Origin: Schistocerca nitens
Lineage: Eukaryota; Arthropoda; Insecta; Orthoptera; Acrididae
Direction: 5' to 3'
Assembly (NCBI RefSeq): GCF_023898315.1
Contig: NC_064616.1
Coordinates: forward strand, 291,551,205 to 291,615,204
Length of the DNA: 64,000 nt
Part shown: one piece after another, positions 13,029 to 23,621 of the stretch
How the letters are laid out: every line of letters starts with the position of its first letter
Position numbering within the stretch: position 1 is the first letter of the stretch
Notes under the pieces: generated by a model
The model's database searches: none
Seen by the model: the letters and a program-made list of their open reading frames with translations, nothing else
What the model was told of the DNA's origin: nothing
Translations under genes and position numbers: made by a program

Positions 13029-14929
13029 GTGCCTAACCAAAAATATACATATATAACACTGGTGAGTGCAAATACCCCTTACATCATAATATGCAATGCT
13101 CTGCACAAGTTACAGCAACTACTAATACTAATATCACACAACATACCTACCTCAAACATTTGTCATCTGTGGGAAAAGGTACTTCTGACAAAGACCATGA
13201 TGTACACCTGGTACTTCAACTCTGACAATCAACTGGGAATGATGTTATTACCTGTAACTACAAATCAATGTGCCATTAACAAAACATATGAGATTTTTCT
13301 TGGTACATATACTATCCCTGGAACAGCACACTTCACTCACACACTAGTTAACATGTGCATAACTTTCATAAAAGAAAAGCACAGATTACTAATCAAATAC
13401 AGAAATATGCAGAGTACAGACTACATGAGAGTGACTCTGAACTTACCCTCCATCAATTATGAAGATCTACCCCTAAAGAGTAGCAACGTCCATTGCTATA
13501 TTTAAATAGGAAACTTATTTAATTCTCATATCAATTCTTCTTGCTATGTCAATCTTACTTCACAACCGTGTAATAAACTTAACTTAATAACAGTAAGTCC
13601 CATATTCCTACCATGCCTTATTCAACATTAGTGTAAGAGAAGGATGTTATGATCTCAGGAGTTACAAAGCGATAATAAAGTCACTTTTTTTTAGTGCTGC
13701 TCATTTTCCACAACTCTCAAACAATAATTTCGATTGAAGCAGACAATAAAATATAAAATGATCATAAGTGATTTGTGAATCTCACAGTTTTCTTTTCCAT
13801 GAATAATTTGTCCAATCTTAGGACTTACAAGTTATGTTTGTAAAATTCATTGGGTAACATGCTTCAAATCTGCTGCAAACAACTGGCCTTTGGTATTACA
13901 AATATAATTTTGATGTTGAAGTAGATGAGATGAGCATAAGATCTGATGCACTAGTTTCACATGTAAGTTATGCTTTACTTTTCCACAGTGCAAACAGGCA
14001 GTGTACATGACTTTCAGAACTGTCTTTGTACTTGTGGGAATGCCAATTATTCAGTTGCAGTAGTTATGACAGTAACATTTCTTTTCTCAATATACAATTC
14101 AAACAAAAATACTTGCAGCCATTGAAAACACCATCAATAGTATTTTCTATACATGGTGTGCTATTCTCTAGTACTAACATAATAAAATAAAAGCTACTCA
14201 TTCTTGATGCAGAGCCAAACTTGATTACACAACAGTCCAATAACTTTCAAACCCAAGGAATACACTCCTGGCTAGATGCGGTAAGAATACAACTGCATGC
14301 CACAGTGTGCCAATGGCCTTACCACATTGGGAACACCAGTTCTTGCCAGGTCACCAATGTTTAGCATTGTGGACCTTGGCCACTACTTGGATGGGTGACT
14401 GACCACATCTGTTCAGCGCTCTTGGCCAATGGGTTGCACCCTGCCATTGAGATGAATGAAGGGAGGTACTTCAATTAGAATTACATGCTGTGGTTTCATA
14501 ACTTGATAACTGATGGGGCAGCAGTTTGCTCACCACTTACTCCTACATTTCACCTTTACCGAAAATTATAAACTGAGGATGATACAGCAGTCAGTTGATA
14601 CCAGTGATCCTCCAAAGACTGTTTCAATGGAGTTTGGTTTTTGTACATTATTGCATATCATTTTTTACAACAGTTCACATCATTAAGATACTATAGATAT
14701 TTCAATGACAATTTCTTGCTCACAGTCACATATCTGTGTTTTTACCTTATTGCTTAGCAACTAACTGTATATGACTCTACATTAAAACAAAAAAAATAAT
14801 ATTGAAAATCATGACTCCTAAAACTGAGCAGTCATCATATACGATCTCACCAAAAACATAAGCAAGCACAGGAATTGATTTACAATTGATAACATAACAT
14901 AAAATGTAGACTGCTTATAGTATGTTCAT
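13029..14929 (+). repeat. Satellite unit 6, copy of truncated unit 3
   Basis: It lies exactly 7889 bp right of unit 3, with the same truncation point and the same private variants, such as CAAGTTATG at about 13829 and the T-run at about 13686. Confidence 0.94.
14309..14647 (+). mobile_element. 5S-derived SINE (unit 6)
   Basis: Complete 339-bp copy, the duplicate of the unit 3 copy at an offset of 7889 bp. Confidence 0.76.
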
Positions 14930-17900
14930 GCAATGCTCTGCACAAGTTACAGCAACTACTAATACTAATATCACACAACATACCTACCTCAAACATTTGT
15001 CATCTGTGGGAAAAGGTACTTCTGACAAAGACCATGATGTACACCTGGTACTGCAACTCCGACAATCAACTGGGAATGATGTTTTTACCTGTAAATACAA
15101 ATCAATGTGCCATTAACAAAACATATGAGATTTTTCTTGGTACATATACTATCCACGGAACAGCACACTTCACTCACACACTAGTTAACATGTGCATTAC
15201 TTTCATAAAAGAAAAGCACAGATTACTAATCAAATACAGAAATATACAGAGTACAGACTACATGAGAGTGACTCTGAAGTTACCCTCCATCAATTATGAA
15301 GATCTACCCCTAAACAGTAGCAACCTCCATTACTATATTTAAATAGGAAACTTATTTAATTCTCATATCAATTCTTCTTGCTATGTCAATCTTACTTCAC
15401 AACCGTGTAATAAACTTAACTTAATAACAGTCAGTCCCATATTCCTACCATGCCTTATTCAACATTAGTGTAAGAGAAGGATGTTATGATCTCAGGAGTT
15501 ACAAAGTGATAATAAAGTCACTTTCTTTTAGTGCTGCTCATTTTCCACAACTCTCAAACAATAATTTCGATTGAAGCATACAATAAAATATAAAATGATC
15601 ATAAGTGATTTGTGAATCTCACAGTTTTCTTTTCCATGAATAATTTGTCCAATCTTAGGACTTACAAGATATGTTTGTAAAATTCATTGGGTAACATGCT
15701 TCAAATCTGCTGCAAACAACTGGCCTTTGGTATTACAAATATAATTTTGATGTTGAAGTAGATGAGATGAGCATAAGATCTGATGCACTAGTTTCACATG
15801 TAAGTTATGCTTTACTTTTCCACAGTGCAAACAGGCAGTGTACATGACTTTCAGAACTGTCTTTGTACTTGTGGGAATGCCAATTATTCAGTTGCAGTAG
15901 TTACGACAGCAGCATTTCTTTTCTCAATATACAAATCAAACAAAAATACTTGCAGCCATTGAATACACCATCAATAGTATTTTCTTTACGTGGTGTGCTA
16001 TTCTCTAGTACTAACATAATAAAATAAAAGCTACTCATTCTTGATGCAGAGCCAAACTTGATTACACAACAGTCCACTAACTTTCAAACCCAAGGAATTC
16101 ACTCCTGGCTAGAAGTGGTAAGAATTCAACTGCATGCCACAGTGTGCCAATGGTCTTACCACATTGGGAACACCAGTTCTTGCCAGGTCACCAATGTTTA
16201 GCATTGTGGACCTTGGCCACTACTTGGATGGGTGACTGACCACATCTGTTCAGCGCTCTTGGCCAATGGGTTGCACCCTGCCATTGAGATGAATGAAGGG
16301 AGGTACTTCAATTAGCACTACATGCTGTGGTTTCATAACTTGATAACTGGTGGGGCAGCAGTTTGCTCACCACTTACTCCTACATTTCACCTTTACCGAA
16401 AATTATAAACTGAGGATGATACAGCAGTCAGTTGATACCAGTGATCCTCCAAAGACTGTTTCAATGGAGTTTGGTTTTTGTACATTATTGCATATCATTT
16501 TTTACAACAGTCACATCATTAAGAAACTATAGATATTTGAATGACAATTTCTTGCTCACAGTCACATATCTGTGTTTTTACCTTATTGCTTAGCAACTAA
16601 CTGTATATGACTCTACATTAAAACAAAAAAAAATAATATTGAAAATCATGACTCCTAAAACTGAGCAGTCATCATATAAGATCTCACCAAAAACATAAAC
16701 AAGCACAGGAATTGATTTACAATTGATAACATAACATAAAATGTAGACTGTTTATAGTATGTTCATAAACCAACAATTACAGTCCCAAAAACCAGTGCTA
16801 TATGGCAGAACTGTTGGGAATACTGATAACATATTTGAAATATGCTTCAAAATATACTCAGTTGCCCCATTTAATGTCTGCACTGTGTTTCATGCACTTC
16901 CTTAAAATTCGGAGTACATTACCTTCAGTGCATTCACAAAGTTGTATATCTGACCAAATGACAAAATTAATACACTATATAACAAGAACAAAGACTCCTC
17001 CCTGTATATATATATGCACTTGTATATAACTATACCATAAGCTAGATGTCTGGCAATAAAGTTGAGTAAGACACAAAGTGTTAAGTCAATAGCTATAAGA
17101 ACACCAAGGCTTTTCACAATACAATACACACCTTTTGGTAACATATATGATACCAACAAGAAACCTATTTCCAGAAGCTCAAAACTACCTCACACCACAC
17201 ACTTTCACAGTAAACTGTTATTCTAACAAATCAACAATTTATAACTGTGATTTCCTTATGGTAACCAACAACATCAAAACTGAAGCTGTGAGTACAATGT
17301 AACAGAGACTTTGCAACACTTTCAAGGTATTTCTATTAATTGAAAGTGTATAATGTGATAGTCAGAAAGGATAACTGCAGGCAATACTTAGCAGATACAT
17401 ACCCAAAAAAATGAGAAGGCCTATACTCTGTGTAGACACTATAAAAATGTATTTCAAATTTCTGCTGAGGTTAATGTGAATTTCGTCGCCCTATGGAAGT
17501 AACAGCTACACATCGACTCATCAGCTAACCTTGTCCTCAGTAACTTTAGGCACTGAACACAAATAATGGTTTAAAACTAGTTCATTACCAGCAATATTCA
17601 ACTCAGGATGCATCTAAATTGTAACATTTCATACCTCATCTTGTAATGATTGAAAACAAGCAGATAATGAGTCCACTAGATAACTGGGCAAAGCCACAAT
17701 TAAAGGCTACAAAAATTCTTATCTTGCACACAAGATTCTCAGGACACCGCAGTGCCAATGCCACATGAAATTCCCCAAATCAGTTTGGATGGCAGAAGCT
17801 CAACCACCTGCAGTACAGCTGTGAACTTGGCCTGAGTGGCTGTCATCTGTACCATCTCATGAATTCTTTTTTAGTGCAATACATCTCCACAATGAAGATG

Positions 17901-18524
17901 AGGTGCCAACAGAAACAACGTTGTGGTGTTGGATGTTGGCGGCTGGCTCCTATGAGATGAGCATGCAACTGAAGGTGCACTGTTTCAAAAATGTCTCAAC
18001 AATGTTGGTGACTATGTTGTGAAGTAGCCACTCAATCAATGTAAGTATTCCAATAAATATTTCTAAATACATTTTTCCTTTCTTTATAGGCCATAAAACT
18101 TGCTTTCTGGTTGCAACTTGTATTTACACTATCAGCTGAAATGAAAGTGAATTACATTCCCTGTGGGTGTAATTTACACATATTAATACCTAAAATATTC
18201 CTGCACTCTGTAACAGTAGGCTCAGAAAATGAAATGGTATTATAAATATAGTCCGTTAGCAACAAGGAGCAACCTATGCTACATCCACAACATGCCATAC
18301 GACACTTCTTGTTGAGAATGTTCCTATATGCATACCCATGTTCTCAATAAGATTACAAAACAAAACAATTTAATCTTGGATATGCAAAACTCAATTACTG
18401 ACAAATGACACTTCTTTTTGACTACACATAGGAATTTTAAAAGCTATGGAACATTACTATCTGTTCACATCTACGTTGCTCCAACGATGCCAACTTCTCA
18501 AGAGCAGTATCAAAGGCAACAATT
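14930..18524 (+). repeat. Satellite unit 7, copy of unit 4
   Basis: It lies exactly 7889 bp right of unit 4 and includes the private CGCAGTGCC variant near 17750. Its last ~370 bp stop matching unit 4: the text is ATTCCCTG near 18157, where unit 4 has ATTCTCTG. This marks the right edge of the higher-order duplication. Confidence 0.94.
16146..16484 (+). mobile_element. 5S-derived SINE (unit 7)
   Basis: Complete copy, the duplicate of the unit 4 copy, including its GGTCTTACC variant. Confidence 0.76.
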
Positions 18525-19804
18525 GTGCCTAACCAAAAATATACATATATAACACTGGTGAGTGCAAATACCCCTCACATCATAAAATGCAATGCTCTGC
18601 ACAAGTTACAGCAACTACTAATACTAATATCACACAACATACCTACCTCAAACATTTGTCATCTGTGGGAAAAGGTACTTCTGACAAAGACCATGATGTA
18701 CACCTGGTACTTCAACTCTGACAATCAACTGGGAATGATGTTATTACCTGTAAATACAAATCAATGTGCCAGTAACAAAACATATGAGATTTTTCTTGGT
18801 ACATATACTATCCCCGGAACAGCACACTTCACTCACACACTAGTTAACATGTGCATAACTTTCATAAAAGAAAAGCACAGATTACTAATCAAATACAGAA
18901 ATATACAGAGTACAGACTACATGAGAGTGACTTTGAACTTACCCTCCATCAATTATGAAGATCTACCCCTAAACAGTAGCAACCTCCATTACTATATTTA
19001 AATAGGAAACTTATTTAATTCTCATATCAATTCTTCTTGCTATGTCAATCTTACTTCACAACCGTGTAATAAACTTAACTTAATAACAGTCAGTCCCATA
19101 TTCCTACCATGCCTTATTCAACATTAGTGTAAGAGAAGGATGTTATGATCTCAGGAGTTACAAAGCGATAATAAAGTCACTTTCTTTTAGTGCTGCTCAT
19201 TTTCCACAACTCTCAAACAATAATTTCGATTGAAGCAGACAATAAAATATAAAATGATCATAAGTGATTTGTGAATCTCACAGTTTTCTTTTCCATGAAT
19301 AATTTGTCCAATCTTAGGACTTACAAGTTATGTTTGTAAAATTCATTGGGTAACATGCTTCAAATCTGCTGCAAACAACTGGCCTTTGGTATTACAAATA
19401 TAATTTTGATGTTGAAGTAGATGAGATGAGCATAAGATCTGATGCACTAGTTTCACATGTAAGTTATGCTTTACTTTTCCACAGTGCAAACAGGCAGTGT
19501 ACATGACTTTCAGAACTGTCTTTGTACTTGTGGGAATGCCAATTATTCAGTTGCAGTAGTTATGACAGTAACATTTCTTTTCTCAATATACAATTCAAAC
19601 AAAAATACTTGCAGCCATTGAAAACACCATCAATAGTATTTTCTATACATGGTGTGCTATTCTCTAGTACTAACATAATAAAATAAAAGGTACTCATTCT
19701 TGATGCAGAGCCAAACTTGATTACACAACAGTCCACTAACTTTCAAACCCAAGGAATTCACTCCTGGCTAGATGCGGTAAGAATACAACTGCATGCCACA
19801 GTGT

Positions 19805-20143
19805 GCCAATGGCCTTACCACATTGGGAACACCAGTTCTTGCCAGGTCACCAATGTTTAGCATTGTGGACCTTGGCCACTACTTGGATGGGTGACTGACC
19901 ACATCTGTTCAGCGCTCTTGGCCAATGGGTTGCACCCTGCCATTGAGATGAATGAAGGGAGGTACTTCAATTAGAACTACATGCTGTGGTTTCATAACTT
20001 GATAACTGGTGGGGCAGCAGTTTGCTCACCACTTACTCCTACATTTCACCTTTACCGAAAATTATAAACTGAGGATGATACAGCAGTCAGTTGATACCAG
20101 TGATCCTCCAAAGACTGTTTCAATGGAGTTTGGTTTTTGTACA
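19805..20143 (+). mobile_element. 5S-derived SINE (unit 8)
   Basis: Complete copy, about 0.55 kb left of the LINE insertion; the LINE did not insert into it. Confidence 0.76.
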
Positions 20144-20686
20144 TTATTGCATATCATTTTTTACAACAGTTCACATCATTAAGAAACTATAGATATTTGA
20201 ATGACAATTTCTTGCTCACAGTCACATATCTGTGTTTTTACCTTATTGCTTAGCAACTAACTGTATATGACTCTACATTAAAACAAAAAAATTAATATTG
20301 AAAATCATGACTCCTAAAACCGAGCAGTCATCATATAAGATCTCACCAAAAACCTAAACAAGCACAGGAATTGATTTACAATTGATAACATAACATAAAA
20401 TATAGACTGTTTATAGTATGTTCATAAACCAACAATTACAGTCCCAAAAACCAGTGCAATATGGCAGAACTGTTGGGAATACTGATAACATATTTGAAAT
20501 ATACTTCAAAATGTACTCAGTTGCCCCATTTAATGTCTGCACTGTCTTTCATGCACTTCCTTAAAATTCGGAGTACATTACCTTCAGTGCATTCACAAAG
20601 TTGTATATCTGACCAAATGACAAAATTAATACACTATATAACAAGAACAAAGACTCCTCCCTGTATATATATATGCACTTGTATAT

Positions 20687-20689
20687 AAC
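20687..20689 (+). other. Left copy of possible 3-bp target duplication (AAC)
   Basis: AAC here and at 24913-24915 brackets the LINE, while the empty site in other units has it once (TATATAACTATACC). Three bases can match by chance, so this only fixes the insertion edges to within a few bases. Confidence 0.45.
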
Positions 20690-20756
20690 ATCTACATCTA
20701 CATCTATACTCCGCGAGCCACCTTACGGTGTGTGGCGGAGGGTACTTATTGTACCA
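20690..20756 (-). other. LINE 3' UTR and TAGATG-repeat tail
   Basis: After the ORF2 stop (20759-20757) the minus strand has about 45 nt, including a short inverted-repeat-like segment (CCGCCACACACCGTAAGGTGGC region), then about three tandem TAGATG units ending at the satellite flank. Short tandem 3' repeats instead of poly(A) are typical of CR1/L2-type LINEs. The RT is thought to recognise the 3' end and to extend the repeats on the target. Confidence 0.8.
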
Positions 20757-23621
20757 CTATCTGATCCCCCCTTCCCTGTTCCATTCACGAATTGTGCGTG
20801 GGAAGAACGACTGCTTGTAAGTCTCCGTATTTGCTCTAATTTCTCGGATCTTTTCGTTGTGATCATTACGCGAGATATATGTGGGCGGTAGTAATATGTT
20901 GCCCATCTCTTCCCGGAATGTGCTCTCTCGCAATTTCGATAATAAACCTCTCCGTATTGCGTAACGCCTTTCTTGAAGTGTCCGCCACTGGAGCTTGTTC
21001 AGCATCTCCGTAACGCTCTCACGCTGACTAAATGTCCCCATGACGAATTGCGCTGCTTTTCGCTGGATCATCTCTATCTCTTCTATTAATCCAACCTGGT
21101 AAGGGTCCCATACTGATGAGCAATACTCAAGAATCGGACGAACAAGCGTTTTGTAAGCTACTTCTTTCGTCGATGAGTCACATTTTCTTAGAATTCTTCC
21201 TATGAATCTCAACCTGGCGCCTGCTTTTCCCACTATTTGTTTTATGTGATCATTCCACTTCAGATCGCTCCGGATAGTAACTCCTAAGTATTTTACGGTC
21301 GTTACCGCTTCCAATGATTTACCACCTATGGCATAATCGTACTGGAATGGATTTCTGCCCCTATGTATGCGCATTATATTACATTTATCTACGTTTAGGG
21401 AAAGCTGCCAGCTGTCGCACCATTCATTAATCCTCTGCAGGTCTTCCTGGAGTACGTACGAGTCTTCTGATGTTGCTACTTTCTTGTAGACAACCGTGTC
21501 ATCTACAAATAGCCTCACGGAGCTACCGATGTTGTCAACTAAGTCATTTATGTATATTGTAAACAATAAAGGTCCTATCACGCTTCCTTGCGGTACTCCC
21601 GAAATTACCTCTACATCTGCAGATTTTGAACCGTTAAGAATGACATGTTGTGTTCTTTCTTCTAGGAAATCCTGAATCCAATCACAAACCTGGTCCGATA
21701 TTCCGTAAGCTCGTATTTTTTTCACTAAACGTAAGTGCGGAACCGTATCAAATGCCTTCCTGAAGTCCAGGAACACGGCATCAATCTGCTCGCCAGTGTC
21801 TACGGCACTGTGAATTTCTTGGACAAATAGGGCGAGCTGAGTTTCACATGATCTCTGTTTGCGGAATCCATGTTGGTTATGATGAAGGAGATTTGTATTA
21901 TCTAAGAACGTCATAATACGAGAACATAAAACATGTTCCATTATTCTACAACAGATTGACGTAAGCGAAATAGGCCTATAATTATTCACATCTGATTTAT
22001 GACCCTTCTTGAAAATGGGAACGACCTGCGCTTTCTTCCAGTCGCTAGGTACTTTACGTTCTTCCAGAGATCTACGATAAATTGCTGATAGAAAGGGGGC
22101 AAGTTCTTTAGCATAATCACTGTAGAATCTTACGGGTATCTCGTCTGGTCCGGATGCTTTTCCGCTACTAAGTGATAGCAGTTGTTTTTCAATTCCGATA
22201 TCGTTTATTTCAATATTTTCCATTTTGGCGTCCGTGCGACGGCTGAAGTCAGGGACCGTGTTACGATTTTCTGCAGTGAAACAGTTTCGGAACACTGAAT
22301 TCAGTATTTCTGCCTTTCTTCGGTCGTCCTCTGTTTCGGTGCCATCATGGTCAACGAGTGACTGAATAGGGGATTTAGATCCGCTTACCGATTTTACATA
22401 TGACCAAAACTTTTTAGGGTTCTTGTTTAGATTGTTTGCCAATGTTTTATGTTCGAATTCGTTGAATGCTTCTCTCATTGCTCTCTTTACGCTCTTTTTC
22501 GCTTCGTTCAGCTTTTCCTTATCAGCTATGATTCGACTACTCTTAAACCTATGATGAAGCTTTCTTTGTTTCCGTAGTACCTTTCGTACATGATTGTTAT
22601 ACCACGGTGGATCTTTCCCCTCGCTTTGGACCTTAGTCGGTACGAAGTTATCTAAGGCGTACTGGACGATGTTTCTGAATTTTTTCCATTTTTGTTCCAC
22701 ATCCTCTTCCTCAGAAATGAACGTTTGATGGTGGTCACTCAGATATTCTGCGATTTGTGCCCTATCACTCTTGTTAAGCAAATATATTTTCCTTCCTTTC
22801 TTGGCATTTCTTATTACACTTGTAGTCATTGATGCAACCACTGACTTATGATCACTGATACCCTCTTCTACATTCACGGAGTCGAAAAGTTCCGGTCTAT
22901 TTGTTGCTATGAGGTCTAAAACGTTAGCTTCACGAGTTGGTTCTCTAACTATCTGCTCGAAGTAATTCTCGGACAAGGCAGTCAGGATAATGTCACAAGA
23001 GTCTCTGTCCCTGGCTCCAGTTCTGATTGTGTGACTATCCCATTCTATACCTGGTAGATTGAAGTCTCCCCCTATTACAATAATATGATCACGAAACTTC
23101 TTCACAACGTTCTGCAGGTTCTCTCTGAGGCGCTCAACTACTACGGTTGCTGATGCAGGTGGTCTATAGAAGCATCCGACTATCATATCTGACCCACCTT
23201 TGATACTTAACTTAACCCAGATTATTTCACATTCGCATTCGCTAATAACTTCACTGGATATTATTGAATTCTTTACTGCTATAAATACTCCTCCACCATT
23301 GGCGTTTATCCTATCCTTGCGGTATATATTCCATTGTGTGTCTAGGATTTCGTTACTGTTCACTTCCGGTTTTAACCAACTTTCCGTTCCTAATACTATA
23401 TGTGCACTATTTCCTTCAATAAGCGATACTAATTCAGGAACCTTGCCCTGGATACTCCTGCAGTTTACCAATATTACGTTAACTTTTTCTGTTTTTGGTC
23501 TCTGAGGACGGACGTTCTTTATCAACGATGCTGATGTTCTCTCTGGTAAGCCATCAGGTATTTTATCGTTTCGCCCAAGGGGGGGTCCCTCTAACCTAAA
23601 AAACCCCCGTGTGCACGCCAC
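20757..23621 (-). CDS. LINE ORF2: APE endonuclease plus reverse transcriptase
   Basis: A fully open frame of 954 codons. It nicks target DNA and copies the element RNA at the nick (target-primed reverse transcription). The endonuclease domain spans about residues 46-262: NCRSI (Asn53), TESWL (Glu80), FYRPP (Tyr152), GGDFNLP (Asp186, Asn188), LIATN (Asn241) and SDHKS (Asp257, His258). The RT domain spans about 485-785: GKASGPDEIP, NNYRPISLTS, HGFRKQRS, FLDFRKAFD (catalytic Asp619), SGVPQGS, LFVDDT (Asp707, Asp708) and KYLGV. The usual FADD box reads FVDD here. A thumb/C-terminal region follows without an RNase H domain, as expected for CR1-like elements. The coordinate start is a GTG chosen only for convenience. 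The frame opens after TAG at 23639-23637, and the first in-frame ATG is at 23186 (residue 146), inside the endonuclease, so normal AUG initiation would not give an active protein. See the frameshift site. Confidence 0.93.
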   Translation of the reverse strand: MACTRGFFRLEGPPLGRNDKIPDGLPERTSASLIKNVRPQRPKTEKVNVILVNCRSIQGKVPELVSLIEGNSAHIVLGTESWLKPEVNSNEILDTQWNIYRKDRINANGGGVFIAVKNSIISSEVISECECEIIWVKLSIKGGSDMIVGCFYRPPASATVVVERLRENLQNVVKKFRDHIIVIGGDFNLPGIEWDSHTIRTGARDRDSCDIILTALSENYFEQIVREPTREANVLDLIATNRPELFDSVNVEEGISDHKSVVASMTTSVIRNAKKGRKIYLLNKSDRAQIAEYLSDHHQTFISEEEDVEQKWKKFRNIVQYALDNFVPTKVQSEGKDPPWYNNHVRKVLRKQRKLHHRFKSSRIIADKEKLNEAKKSVKRAMREAFNEFEHKTLANNLNKNPKKFWSYVKSVSGSKSPIQSLVDHDGTETEDDRRKAEILNSVFRNCFTAENRNTVPDFSRRTDAKMENIEINDIGIEKQLLSLSSGKASGPDEIPVRFYSDYAKELAPFLSAIYRRSLEERKVPSDWKKAQVVPIFKKGHKSDVNNYRPISLTSICCRIMEHVLCSRIMTFLDNTNLLHHNQHGFRKQRSCETQLALFVQEIHSAVDTGEQIDAVFLDFRKAFDTVPHLRLVKKIRAYGISDQVCDWIQDFLEERTQHVILNGSKSADVEVISGVPQGSVIGPLLFTIYINDLVDNIGSSVRLFVDDTVVYKKVATSEDSYVLQEDLQRINEWCDSWQLSLNVDKCNIMRIHRGRNPFQYDYAIGGKSLEAVTTVKYLGVTIRSDLKWNDHIKQIVGKAGARLRFIGRILRKCDSSTKEVAYKTLVRPILEYCSSVWDPYQVGLIEEIEMIQRKAAQFVMGTFSQRESVTEMLNKLQWRTLQERRYAIRRGLLSKLRESTFREEMGNILLPPTYISRNDHNEKIREIRANTETYKQSFFPRTIREWNREGGIR

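Larger units (their letters stand above)
1975..18157 (+). repeat. 7889-bp higher-order repeat, two tandem copies
   Basis: The sequence at i and i+7889 agrees in every stretch I compared for i from about 1975 to about 10268. The limits are set by CGCAGAGCC versus CGCAGTGCC at about 1974/9863 and by ATTCTCTG versus ATTCCCTG at about 10269/18158. One period contains a short unit, a 3'-truncated unit and a full-length unit. Deletion joins, T-run lengths and private substitutions are all shared. Confidence 0.92.

Noticed and set aside
20673..20891. 72-codon plus-strand frame crossing the LINE 3' edge
   Set aside because: It spans the insertion junction and lies antisense to the ORF2 C-terminus, so it is an accident of insertion.
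23200..23505. Plus-strand 101-codon frame opposite the LINE endonuclease
   Set aside because: It is antisense to a well-supported domain and hydrophobic by codon complementarity.
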